NCBI GenBank assembly: GCA_003342895.1
Contig: PTFA01000024.1
Location: 6,074,580-6,138,579 of the forward strand
DNA: 64,000 bases
Direction of reading: 5' to 3'
From: Casuarius casuarius
Lineage: Eukaryota > Chordata > Aves > Casuariiformes > Casuariidae
Shown here: positions 26,801-36,838 of the stretch, piece after piece
Layout: every line of letters starts with the position of its first letter
How positions within the stretch are numbered: position 1 is the first letter of the stretch
Program-made: the position numbers and the translations under genes
Notes under the pieces: model-generated
The model's input: only the letters and a program-made list of their open reading frames with translations
Databases searched by the model: none
What the model was told of the DNA's origin: nothing

Positions 26801-28581
26801 ATGATGCTTTGTGGCTGGCGCCCTGATCATTCCCCCGAAAGACAGTCTGTGCACTTAGGAACTGAGAGGAAGCAAATGGGACTGGATTTGATCCAAAAGT
26901 TTTAGAGCAAACGTAAACGATATGCATGTAGTCCCTGGCCTATGGATTGCTTCCCATAAGTTAAAGAAAGTGAGCATAAAATGATGAGTCAGTCTTCTTG
27001 CTTCACTACACAGAAATAAGCAATGCAGAACCAGCCAACCTATAGATGCTCTCTTCAAATTGGAAATGCTAAGTAATATTTATGAACAGTTCTCTGCTAT
27101 GTTAGAAATGTTAAGCCCATCAAAAGACAGGAGGTTCCAGTCCTAAGCGAGATTTCATTGCTGCTGGCAGGAAAACCACGCTTTCCTTCAGCCACATAGT
27201 CACAGTGAAGTGACAAGAAGCTCAGCGCGTGGCTCCCCAGTGACACCACCGTGGCTTTCTGGCTCGTGACCGTGCAGAAGTTGGCCATGCTCTAAGGAGA
27301 AGCAGCAAGGCTGTCGGTTCGACGTTGCCCGTCACATGGACTCCTCTACCAGAAACAGCATTTCAGCACGCTTCAAAGACCAGAATGGAGGCAGTGTGTG
27401 CTGCTTAAGTGCATAATATATCACAGTTTTATTACAAACGGGGTGATAGAGGAATGACAGGCAGTAAAGCCCTTTGTCCAATCCATCCGCTTGTCCCTGT
27501 ATACGGTTGCATTCTGGCACACCTCCTTTTTCCCCCCAAAACTTCCTGGCTTTTGCACAAAAAGCCTTTCCACAATTTCTACCACCATTGTTGTACATCG
27601 GCACCTCAAAAAATGCAAGTGAAACATTCAGCTAAATCTACAGAAATAACATCTGTTAAAAAACAACCAGTTATCCTCTGCACCCTTTCAAACTTAGAAG
27701 CTTTTGGCAAATGTCCTAAATAAGTTTGCATTTGACTAGAGCACAGGCATAACAGAGGCTAACTTTTCCAACGATGTGAACAGATATCAGGGTCCAACTG
27801 CCTTCATACTCAAAGTGAAAATTTGCTTTCAATAATTACTGTAGTTACTTCTTCAAACAGAGCTGCTGTCTGCACGAGTGCAGGCCACTAGTGCCTATTT
27901 GCATTTCTGAAGAGCTGCAATTGCAACATGAAATTCGAGACCGGGAGCATTGGATTGCAAACTCCAAAATATCCTGACCAAACAACACAATTACCCCAGG
28001 CTTCGAGATAACAAATAAAGCCTGTACACAAGAGGAGACTCTGGCTTTTCTTTTCCCAGTATTGCTACTGTTCCTGGCTTAACCATATCACTGACGACTG
28101 CGGCCCCAGCAGCTACTCTGACATTTTTGACAAAATACAGCTTCACTGATGCCACACGCCAATGCAGCAGTTTGCAAACCGGGGCGCCGGGGTGAGGATG
28201 TGGGGTCAGTGTGCTAGTCCTCAGAGCAGAAGGTGTGAAGGGAGGTGGGAGGAGGAGGAGAAGGGAAAAAAAGGGTAGATGCTTGACATGAAATTTGCCA
28301 AAAATCGCAAAAGTAGGGTTAAGTTCTGGTAAGCTCTCTGGTCTTATTTCCCCAAATGCAATCGCCCATTTCCTCTTTCCTTCCAGCTCCGACTCCTCTA
28401 CGAGTGCAACCCCATGGCCTTCATCGTCGAGCAGGCAGGTGGCATGGCCACTACAGGGACCGAGGCCGTGCTGGATGTGAAACCCGAGGCTCTTCACCAG
28501 AGGGTCCCTCTTATTCTTGGTTCTCCGGACGACGTGCAGGAATACCTCGCGTGTGTACAGAAACACCAAAAGAGCAGCTAA
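8648..28581 (+). CDS. FBP2: Fructose-1,6-bisphosphatase 2 (muscle type), complete
   Basis: Muscle FBPase makes fructose-6-phosphate for glycogen synthesis from lactate. Coding exons: 8648-8820, 11064-11226, 12128-12220, 17835-17975, 19163-19300, 24835-24954 and 28387-28581. They join to 1,023 bp and 340 residues with every junction in frame. The ATG at 8648 has A at -3 and no in-frame upstream ATG nearby. By alignment to the family, the metal ligands are Asp70, Asp76, Glu99, Glu100, Asp120, Asp123 and Glu282, and the substrate residues are Arg245 and Tyr246. The muscle-type signature is Glu71 (GDEVKK; liver has Gln), linked in the literature to calcium sensitivity. The nuclear-localisation motif KKKGK is at 205-209. 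The protein is one residue longer than the human form because of Ala28, just before the AMP-binding loop TGELT. Exons 2 and 4 have weak donors. The copy appears functional. Confidence 0.97.
8843..8965 (+). repeat. (GGA)n purine triplet tract
   Basis: Near-pure GGA/GAG triplets with interspersed GAC and AAG units begin 22 bases after the exon 1 donor. They are interrupted by unknown bases 8856-8881, so the true length is unknown. Confidence 0.9.
8856..8881. other. Assembly gap (26 N) inside the GGA tract
   Basis: A run of N within a low-complexity repeat, probably an unresolved repeat length. Confidence 0.95.
9734..9803. repeat. AT-rich and (AC)n microsatellite
   Basis: tatata/aaaatata units followed by acacac units. 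Confidence 0.75.
11064..11226 (+). CDS. FBP2: FBP2 coding exon 2 (163 bp)
   Basis: Acceptor ttctccag; the first base completes Met58. It encodes [18 protein letters not shown] and the VTEEN metal-site glutamates. The donor cag|gtctgt is weak, but this length and the next exon ([12 protein letters not shown]) fit the family. Confidence 0.95.
11227..12127 (+). other. FBP2 intron 2
   Basis: GT-AG intron of 901 bp with a relatively CpG-rich middle (about 11,640-12,010). No supported gene. Confidence 0.9.
12128..12220 (+). CDS. FBP2: FBP2 coding exon 3 (93 bp)
   Basis: Acceptor tgtttcag and donor aag|gtaaga. It encodes [15 protein letters not shown] with the catalytic DPLDG motif. Residue 133 is Pro (CLAPIGTIF), where mammalian FBP2 as I recall it has Ser. 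Confidence 0.96.
12221..17834 (+). other. FBP2 intron 3
   Basis: GT-AG intron of 5,614 bp, mostly AT-rich. It holds a T-run at 12926-12941, a short imperfect duplication (gttaatagttgttaatagt) near 12,803 and a GT/AC-rich patch near 17,330-17,385. No supported gene. Confidence 0.85.
12926..12941. repeat. Poly(T) run
   Basis: Sixteen consecutive T in FBP2 intron 3. Confidence 0.8.
17835..17975 (+). CDS. FBP2: FBP2 coding exon 4 (141 bp)
   Basis: Acceptor tttcctcag. It encodes [20 protein letters not shown] through the muscle-type LSTGQGVD stretch to FMLDP. The donor ccg|gtacaa is weak. The length is a multiple of three, so skipping would keep the frame. Confidence 0.96.
17976..19162 (+). other. 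FBP2 intron 4
   Basis: GT-AG intron of 1,187 bp. I see nothing else in it. Confidence 0.9.
19163..19300 (+). CDS. FBP2: FBP2 coding exon 5 (138 bp)
   Basis: Acceptor tcctgtag and donor gag|gtaagg. It encodes [17 protein letters not shown] and [13 protein letters not shown]. It differs from FBP1 exon 5 at only 7 of 46 residues. Confidence 0.96.
19301..24834 (+). other. FBP2 intron 5
   Basis: GT-AG intron of 5,534 bp. It contains a TAA-rich microsatellite near 22,108-22,125 and an isolated TATAAAAG string near 20,170. No supported gene. Confidence 0.85.
24835..24954 (+). CDS. FBP2: FBP2 coding exon 6 (120 bp)
   Basis: Acceptor tttttcag and donor aag|gtaaat. It encodes [19 protein letters not shown] and ends [10 protein letters not shown]. 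It differs from FBP1 exon 6 at only 4 of 40 residues. Confidence 0.96.
26111..26135. other. Assembly gap (25 N)
   Basis: A run of N directly followed by poly(A), so probably a homopolymer resolution problem. Confidence 0.95.
26136..26161. repeat. Poly(A) run
   Basis: Twenty-six consecutive A adjoining the gap, then a GTT interruption and nine more A. No retroelement body was recognised next to it. Confidence 0.85.
28387..28581 (+). CDS. FBP2: FBP2 terminal coding exon 7 (195 bp with stop)
   Basis: Acceptor tccttccag. It encodes [19 protein letters not shown] to VQKHQKSS, then TAA at 28579-28581. GC at third positions is 44 of 64 codons by hand count, against 29 of 63 in FBP1 exon 7. Confidence 0.96.
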   Translation, partial: LRLLYECNPMAFIVEQAGGMATTGTEAVLDVKPEALHQRVPLILGSPDDVQEYLACVQKHQKSS

Positions 28582-29081
28582 AGGCATTTCCGCACCAGAC
28601 CTTGCTCATCTATCTGCTGGGGAAACAGTGCAGCTCAAGCTGGTGGATGCTAGCATTTCAGCATCCTTCTCTCTGTGGAGAGCCCTTTCAATGAGAACAT
28701 GAGAAATAGTGAGAATGGCTGGTGGGAAAAAAAAAAGTTTCATTTCTCCTTGCAAACAAGTCTAAAAATTCTTTAATGATGGTTTCTACAAAGTAAATGT
28801 AGAAACAGTGGCAGTAGCTACTTACTTCATGGCATTAACAAAATGAGTGGATTGTGTCAGTCCCTGCATTTGATCTAAAGCCAGACGTCTGACATTGCAG
28901 TTGCTGGAGTCGTCTGGGCCCGAAAATTTTCATGCCAACATTTATAATGCCATTAACTGGATTTGCTGCCAGAGGTTTTATTGCAGGTGCTTTCACTCTT
29001 CTCAGGGCCGACAAGATAAGAAGCCCTGCGCTGTCTGAAGTGGTGTTTTCAAGTTCCAAGTTATATTTGTCTTGGGCAACT

Positions 29082-29087
29082 AATAAA
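29082..29087 (+). terminator. AATAAA polyadenylation signal, proximal, FBP2
   Basis: Canonical hexamer about 500 bases after the FBP2 stop codon. Confidence 0.55.
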
Positions 29088-29184
29088 GGTGAAAATACAG
29101 CAACCTTGCTGGGCAGTTTTGGTTCTCACATGAATGGGAAAACAGCTGATTCACAGGCAGGTAACCTTCAACGGCACAAGTTAC

Positions 29185-29190
29185 AATAAA
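29185..29190 (+). terminator. AATAAA polyadenylation signal, distal, FBP2
   Basis: Canonical hexamer followed within about 20-40 bases by sequence containing gtgac and ctgtccgt. Which of the two signals dominates is not visible. Confidence 0.55.
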
Positions 29191-30163
29191 ACCTTACTCC
29201 GAATGTGACACTCGGACTGTCCGTACCTCCCGCTTATCCATAGTCCCCTGGAGCTGGAGATGAGCTACTGCCACAAAGCGGCTGCTACGCCCCCGATTTC
29301 CCGTGCTTTGAAAGGCACTCGTTTCAGATTTAAGCTCACCCTTTTATACATACTAGAGTTAGCTTCCTAGCTAATTTTAGCACATTCATCACAGCAGAAT
29401 CAGCTCTGAAACAAGCCTGTGTTTATTAAGCAATGAGAAAAAAATTATTAAAAGTGCGACTAGGTTAAGAGTGTGAAAATTGAGGCTCAGGTCACTTTAA
29501 GTATAAGGCATACTGTCGCTTCCACTGGAGTTACAGCTGATCCCTTTATAGCCCTCCTGTCTCTTGCAGGCCTCGTCACACGGACATTTCTTTTGGCAGC
29601 AGCCTTGCCTTGAGCAGCTCCTGCCCCGGCTGCCTGTTTTCGCCCCTGCTCCATGCCTCCGGCTGTGCTTGTACACGGCTTTATTAAGACCGCGTCGTGA
29701 ACTGGATTAGGACATAGATAAGAGTTAAAAAATACCCCTAGGGGGAAAAAAACAGCCCTCAGATAGCTGCTTTTAAAACTTACGACCATGTTGTATTACT
29801 CATGAAGAAGCAGCAGGCTGAATAAAGGCAGAGAACCATACGGAGCAGGTGTTTACCCGTAGTCATCGTCATCCCACAGGTCAGGATGTGATTTCAGCAC
29901 CGCTTCAGGTATCAAACTGCTCTTTCCACCGGTCTTTATCCGGCACTCTCAGGCCGTAACAGTGACAGGAGGCCAGGGTCAGCGAGTACACCGCGTGCCT
30001 GGTTGTTCTGCTCTTCGTCACGTGCTGCCCGCCCCTCGGCTGTCAGCAGCCGAACACGAGCGACGCTTCGCTCCCGGAGACCAAAGAGGAACCAGAAAAG
30101 ACGGGGAGCGTTCAGGGACTGCCAAGGCGGCCTCATGCCGGAGAGCGTAATTGTGCCCTCTGC

Positions 30164-30185
30164 GAAAGCTAGCAAACTAGCTTTC
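30164..30185. other. Perfect inverted repeat, 9-bp arms, 4-base loop
   Basis: gaaagctag at 30164-30172, loop caaa, ctagctttc at 30177-30185. Confidence 0.7.
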
Positions 30186-30805
30186 ATTTCCAGCAAAAAT
30201 ACACATGCAAAACTTGCCGATAATCCCAGCTGCTGGCCTTTCTCCAGTTTTTTTTCCCCTGTGCTTGTACCACCCTTTAGTGGAGAACCTAGTGCTGGGT
30301 AACCAGCCTTACAACCAGCTGCAGCTTTGGTAGATGTTGATGATTAAATGATAAAGCCCACAGTTTGCGGGCTGCTGGGTGGCTGGTATCTAAAGAGAGA
30401 TCAAGATTTTGTCTGAGCCGGGGTTATTCTCCCTGCTGTAAACAACCCGTGCAAACCCCAAGCGCAGATAGAGAAAGCAGTGACTTTCTTCGCTGTGAAC
30501 TGTGGTTTTCCTTCACCAGCATCCCACTTCGACCTACCTCTCCGAGGCTGTTTTTCCAGGCCGTTACATGTTCTCCGTTACCTTGAGAGTATCAGAGCTG
30601 CCCTGCAGCTGGTTTATGCTGGAGAGAGAGGGAATTAGCAGTACCGTGGTTTGATAGAGAAGGCAAAGGCGCAGGTGGTGGGCTGCAGGCTGGGGGAGCC
30701 CAGCTACGGCGCAGCCCCACATCCTCTTGCCCCTGGGCTCAGCCATGAGGACAGTCCCCAGCGACAGCGGGGGGGCACCGGGACTTCAGCTGGAGGAAAT
30801 CTAAC

Positions 30806-30832
30806 GGGGGGGGAAAAAAAAAAAAAAAAAAA
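30806..30832. repeat. G8-A19 homopolymer junction
   Basis: Eight G immediately followed by nineteen A. Confidence 0.85.
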
Positions 30833-31061
30833 GCACAGGTGGTTTCATTTTACATGTCCCAGGCACATAAAAGGGGAACTGAGCAATGGAAAAGAGACTG
30901 TGAAACTGTTTTGAAGCACGTCCCACTCTAGAGTGTCCTCAGCTGGCAGGAGGGCATCGCTCCGGGAGAGAAACGTCACTTCAAAGGGCCCGATCTGGTG
31001 AAAAAGTCCTCCTTAAACCATAAGGTTGGAACGGGAGTCTCGCTTCCCGGCGCGATGCCCG

Positions 31062-31081
31062 CTCCGAGCGTTTGCTCGGAG
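31062..31081. other. Perfect inverted repeat, 8-bp arms, 4-base loop
   Basis: ctccgagc at 31062-31069, loop gttt, gctcggag at 31074-31081. It lies in the CpG-rich block. Confidence 0.65.
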
Positions 31082-34000
31082 GTATCCGACACCAGCAAAC
31101 CACAGGGCGCCTGCGGTCCGGGGTCACCGCAGAGGAAGCCCTCACGCTGCTGGGCCACCGCTTTCCGTCACCGCCGGCTGCAGGATGTCTGAGGGCAGCT
31201 GAGAAAAGGAGACGCAGCACTTTTAATAAAGAGCCAGAGTCCGTATTTAGTGATTGGAGAGCGATGGGAATGGGGATGCACCAAGGACGGCCTCCAAAAC
31301 TGCCAGGAGGTTAGGAAAACCCAGCAGCCACCAGCGCTGACCACTCGTCGGGAGGAAGATGCTCCGACTCTGCTTCCATTCACTGAGGAAGCTGATGCTT
31401 CACATTGCACCTCCGGCAGGTACCACCACGACACAAAAATAAAGCTTAATACACAAAAATATCAGGTACATGAAGGAAGAGACATACATTTAAATATTGG
31501 TTTGCCTGTGTGCCCTTATGTTAGTATAATCGTTTCTCAGTCTAAATTTATATAGAAACCAACTCCAGCTTGATTCCTCCTGACTTTTTGAGAAAGATGT
31601 GGAAAAAAACGCATACTTGTTATATTGTACCTGGTAGATGACAAACATGACTTTTTTTTTTTCCTTTAGAAAAAGCAATGCTTTTCCATTTGTTGCCAAA
31701 CCTAATTCATATTTCCAGTTTCAGCCCATCTTTGCACCTATTTCAGAAGCAAAATAAAAGCGAGCAACCTGAACCAGCTGTTATTTGATGATGGACGAAA
31801 ACCCAGAAACCCTGCCACTCACTGGTAAGCGAGCAGCGTTTGCAGGCCGCCTCACCGGGAAAGTAAGTTATCCGGAAAGGCCAGTCCCAGAGCAGACCGA
31901 CGGGTCTCGTCACTTAAACTGCAAGGCCGGGGATCAGAAACGGGTCGGGGCTGCCACGGTTCCCACCAGCCGTGCCGGGAGCGCTGCTAACCCAGCGCCA
32001 CGGCGAGCGGACACGCAGCCGCAGCAGCTCCCCGAGCTGGGCCCATCGCCAAGCCCGTCCCTACTAACGCGCTAGCGCGAATGCTTCCCCGAAGAGCACA
32101 GCGGCTGCAAGAGAGAGGCTGTTTGAAATACCGGATCACATGCGTCTTTGAGCATTTACATCACAGGTCTGCGCTTTAGTCTGTTCTCTGCAAAACACGT
32201 AAGCATGGAGAAGGTTTTTCTTTTTTTGTAAAAGCAACTGATAGGCCTGGGGAAAAACAAAAAAACAAGACAAAAAAAACCCGACAAGTCTTTCTTCATA
32301 TATGAAATGGAAGCAGTACACTTCAGGCTAATTACAGATGGAGAAAAAGAAAAATCTCTTATTTGTATTAACTGGTTGGGCTAATTGTGGGGGAAAAAAA
32401 AAAGGTGGTTGGTACATATGGAGCAGAAGAGAGAGATTTAAAAGGAAGGATGATAAAGTAATTAAATCCTGTCAACAAAAATATCTATCTTGCAGAGATA
32501 TCCAAAGCCCAAAAGTAGGTAAAGCAGGGAACAAAATTAGCACAGAGACCAAAGATCTGCACACAAACAGCTACCAACAGGTAGAGAAGCGCGCAGCCGT
32601 TGAGGACTAGGTCCCTGCCATTCATGCCTCACCACCACGGACAGTCCTCACAAATGCTATCCACTTCTGCTAGGAACGCTGTCTGGTTTTGCTCCTAGCT
32701 TCCTGCAAATACAGATCTGGTTTCAGAAAAATATAAAAATATGAGGCTCAAGCCAAGCCTATAACTGGTTCTGTACGGGTCCATTTTAATACCGAGGGAG
32801 TGCAATAGGTAGGTTTTCTCACTGAGATCCTTCCATGTGGTTTTCCTCACTCAGCGCAATGATTTGCATCATGGTTTTGCAGGATCCTGTACATGAGACG
32901 CCGAGCAGGTTTCCAGTAGCCGCTTTTACAGTCCTGGCCACTATTAGTGACGGAGGGCGTTCGGGGAGCCAGCTTGCAGAGGACGCTGGCCAGGATAACC
33001 AAGTACTCACGCAACGATAAACAGAGTTTGGCCTGAACCTTTCTTGTCAGCTACTGCGCACATTACCCAGCAAGTATTTTATCACTTTTGAAGAGACACC
33101 CCGATGGAGGAGATAACAAACCCACCCCCTTACTCACTGAGCTGTGTGCTGTGCTCAGGGCTCAATGTGCCAGGCCAGCCTAATCCCAGCCCGGGGCACG
33201 ACTGTTCGTGATGTCTCATTGATTCAGTGTTATTAAACTCAACTGCACTGTCAGCACATGTCCTGGAAAGGGGGAAGTTAACTTCTCTCCACACCCAGCA
33301 ACAGCAAGGCTGGTCTCATTAGCACGTGCTTTAAAAAGCCTGACTCCAAGATAGATACGTGCCGACACTTATTAGGTGACACACTATCTGTGTTTTGCCA
33401 TTTTGATTGTTTGGTTTCCTGTTTAGTTCCCGCATGGACAATTTGCTCCTGCTTTTAGTAACCTGGCATGATTTATTATTCCAGCACAGAGAGCGACAGA
33501 GGAGACTGCTCAAAAGAAAAGAAAGCAGAAAAGTTAAAGGAAAGAGAATGGGCTGCGTAGACAAAGCTAGATCTGGAACGTAAACTTAGCAGAAGAAACA
33601 GAACTTGCATTTTTACCTTTGAGCCCTGTTGAAGTTACATTTTGGAAGAAAACAAAAACAAATGAGAACAGTGGTGCCCTCTCAGATGTACATGCACAGC
33701 TGCTAGTCTGCTGCATGACCTCTGGCAAGCAGCTTTATTGCTTTCAGCCTTTTTCCTCTCCCACCCTTCAGCTGTGTGTCAGTTTAGATTAAAAACTTAG
33801 TGGGGATGAAGATTTTCTTGCTTTCTGGTTTACCAAGCACCTAACAAAATGAGACTCCAAACTTTGTTGAATTATCCACAGATACTGCAATTGAAATAAC
33901 ACTTCATGATAATCACTGATGAGGTTCCTGTGACCCTGAAGTGCCCTACTGCATGAGAAAAATGTGATCTAACCCCCATAACAGCACTGAATCAGAAGAC

Positions 34001-35736
34001 ACGGGCCCTCTCCAGCTCTTTCTGTCACTAGTGAATTGCTAATAGCAAAATGGCAACACCACTTATGCTTAACCTTTGCACAAAGGCATTGTAATGTCAT
34101 TATAGACACATACAAGTCTCTTTCGACTGCAAGAGAGGACTGAGTATTATTATAAATCTCCAAAAGATGATGCAGTTTCATAACCATAGCTGAGGTTTTC
34201 AGTTTATACTTCCTACTCCCCCAAAATAGCTGTTAGCCTGCGCTTCATGCTCAAATAAAGAGAGCAGACTGCAATACTCGTAAACATGGTTGAGCGGGAG
34301 GAATGCTTAAAGGGCTTTCAAAAAGAATTTGTATTCACAATACTTGCACCGCTGTAACATTACAGTAGAAGACTTTGGTATGTGCGTGCACATAAGCGTA
34401 GCTAACAAAACGGGACACCTATATACACAACGTAAGCTGTTTAGAGTCCCGTGTGCGACATTACTTAGATTCTTTTGAGACTTAACACCAACAGCACAAA
34501 TTGTTACACTACAGAGAGAAGCAGCAGCATTTAAGAGATACACCTCCTTTGTAAGTGTGAGAAACCACCTACGACTAAGCAGCTCTGAAGCCCCTTTTAT
34601 TGTATTTGATTCAGGAATTTTAAGCAGCAACAAACGTGAAACCCGGAAAGGTGCTACACCCTAACGACCAGCAGGAAGGAGTCCTCAGCACCCTGTTTCA
34701 GCATCCATTCCCCACACGCACGAAGTTGGATTAAGTGAGTGTCTAACAGCCCAGCATTTGTTTTAAACAGTTTTATGTTCTTGCATACAAACTGTGCAAG
34801 GTTTTACTAACAACTAAAAAAAGACAGAACAATCACTACATCCAGAACTTACACAGAATATTTCCACTGCAATTCCTGAGACTGTTTTCCTTAGAAGACC
34901 CATAGTCATAGCCCTAATAGCTTCAGAGGGCCCCTTGTGGCACCATAGAAGAGCACACCTAAACCAGTCTCACCGTGGTAGAACATGCATTAATGCAGAT
35001 GAAAAAACTTAAAAACACAAAGTTAACTCCAGATAATCGTCAAAAGCTTCCCACACCACATTAAGCACAAGGACAACCCCTAACAGGCTGTAAAACCCTC
35101 CCTTCTTTGCTCAAATTTCAGCCCAGACACAAACTTTCCCCCGAAGCTCTCACGGACCCAACCTTACCTGGAGATGTCTTCTGCAGGTGGCTGGAGGAGG
35201 AAATGGCTCCCCCTCTGACTTCACTCTGTCCTTGACCACTTCTTCCCAAACAAGCAGGGCTGCACAAGGTTACCCAACAGGAACCACAGCTGCAGCCCTA
35301 CACCTGACAATACACCTTCATGTTTCTACCACATCTGTTTCCCAACATTACTTAATTGGGAATGGCTGTTCAGTTTTACTAAGAAGTATGTTTTGGCTCT
35401 CCTGGAGAAGGTGAGAACTGTAAATGAACAAAACAAGGAAGAAATACTTTAAAAAGAACCCAGCATTTATTTTATAAATGCCTGACTTCAGCATTTCTTT
35501 GGGCCTTGATTCACAAAAGTCAGAAACAGCTCTTCAGCAGAGATGAACGTGGTGGAAATAAGTAACTACCACAGAAATGAAGATTTAAGACCAATCTCTT
35601 TTTAGCTTAGCATGAACAAAAGAAACTACAGTCATGCTCCCTGTGAACCTAAGTGAAGACGGCATCGTTCTGAGGCCCCTAATACAGTGAGATTAACCAA
35701 CCGGTCCATGGATCTGGTCTCCACCATGTGGCCAAG

Positions 35737-35765
35737 CCTCCTCCTCCTCCCTCCTCCTCCTCCTC
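35737..35765. repeat. (CTC)n triplet tract
   Basis: cctcctcctc units with one interruption, over 29 bases. Confidence 0.85.
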
Positions 35766-36838
35766 AAACTGAAGCTGCAGGTTTGGCTCCTTGCCTCATT
35801 TCAGATGAGCCTTATTGAATGTCATCTGGATTTGTGTCTGATGACATCTTTTCTTCCAAATGCTTTAAGTACCCCTGCACCTACCTGAAATTTCACTAAC
35901 GAGCTGATAAAGCACTGATTAGAGAGTGAGACACACATCCCCACCAATGATTTCCTCTTTAACCAATCCTTTCTTCAAAACAGTATTTTAGGTAAGTCTT
36001 AGCATTTCTTGCTATGACTTCTCAATAAAGAAGGGAAGAGCGAAGGATATTGGGACAAACTGCAATTAAAAATTGGCTCTCAGTCTGTCCTGTACCTTAA
36101 TAAAGCGCAAAGAGAGCTAGGAAGTAACATGTTAGCTTTTATTCACACAGCCATCAGAGTACGCTGAGTTTGCTTGGCCAGTAGCTAAAAGTTGCAATTA
36201 ATCTGTAATATGTAAAAACTGATTAATCAATATTAAACTAGAGACACCTGGCAGGATTTTTGATTTATTTAAGGAGATGATTAAAGAGCAGATACTCCAT
36301 AACTCCATCTTCAAAAGCTGTTTTTTCTCCTTGTTTCTTTGGGGTGGGTGGGGGTTCCCATTTTCCTATGCCTCCAGTTGTCTCGGTATGATTTACTTGC
36401 TGAGTGTCCTAATGCAAATGACCAGTTAATCATTCACTACAGTAAAACTTCACTGATACAACTCATCGCATGTTTGGCTTCCCTGAAAAGTTTCAACAGA
36501 ATGAGACAACAAATATTTTGTCATGGTAGTCCTTCACACAGTCAGTTATTGTTTTGAAACCTGCTTTCCTGCATGGATCGGGAAGGGGGGTAGTGAGCTT
36601 ATTTACTGAACTGTTAATGTTCAGAAATGAATTTAACATTAACAAAGATGAAAACCAATGCATTAAAGAAAAACAAAGCGACATTTTACTTCGCTTTCAC
36701 AGATAGGATGCAAAAGTGACAACCGGTTTTTAAAGTGAAAAGGAATAGATTCTTACATGAGATTTAGATTCATTTCGCATTGAAGTTCAAAGAATAACAA
36801 CTTAATGCATAAGTTTAATAACTTCTCATAGTTAATCG

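Larger units (their letters stand above)
24955..28386 (+). other. FBP2 intron 6
   Basis: GT-AG intron of 3,432 bp containing a 25-base gap followed by a poly(A) run at 26111-26161. A 110-codon open frame at 25478-25810 shows no recognisable family. Confidence 0.85.
28582..29205 (+). other. FBP2: FBP2 3' UTR
   Basis: About 620 bases after the stop, ending near the second AATAAA. The exact cleavage site is inferred. An alternative shorter UTR could use the first signal. Confidence 0.6.
29880..32110. promoter_or_regulatory. CpG-rich intergenic block (possible enhancer or unannotated promoter)
   Basis: CpG dinucleotides are frequent here, notably 29,940-30,160, 31,020-31,200 and 31,830-32,100, unlike the flanks. 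No start site or reading frame can be assigned. The regulatory role is inferred only from composition. Confidence 0.3.
29206..36836. other. Intergenic region between FBP2 and CTSL, left part
   Basis: The two genes converge on this region. It includes a CpG-rich block at about 29.9-32.1 kb, two perfect small hairpins, a G8-A19 run, a CTC-triplet tract and AT-rich sequence from about 33.4 kb. The longest frames (around 100 codons) have no recognised homology. No gene is supported. Confidence 0.7.

Noticed and set aside
27316..27330. tRNA B-box-like string ggttcgac
   Set aside because: No matching A box or cloverleaf could be folded around it.
27991..28587. 198-codon open frame antisense to FBP2 exon 7
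   Set aside because: It is the mirror of the conserved sense exon. A similar antisense frame lies over FBP1 exon 7 (3113-3454), as expected from homology of the sense strands. No start-site or splice evidence.
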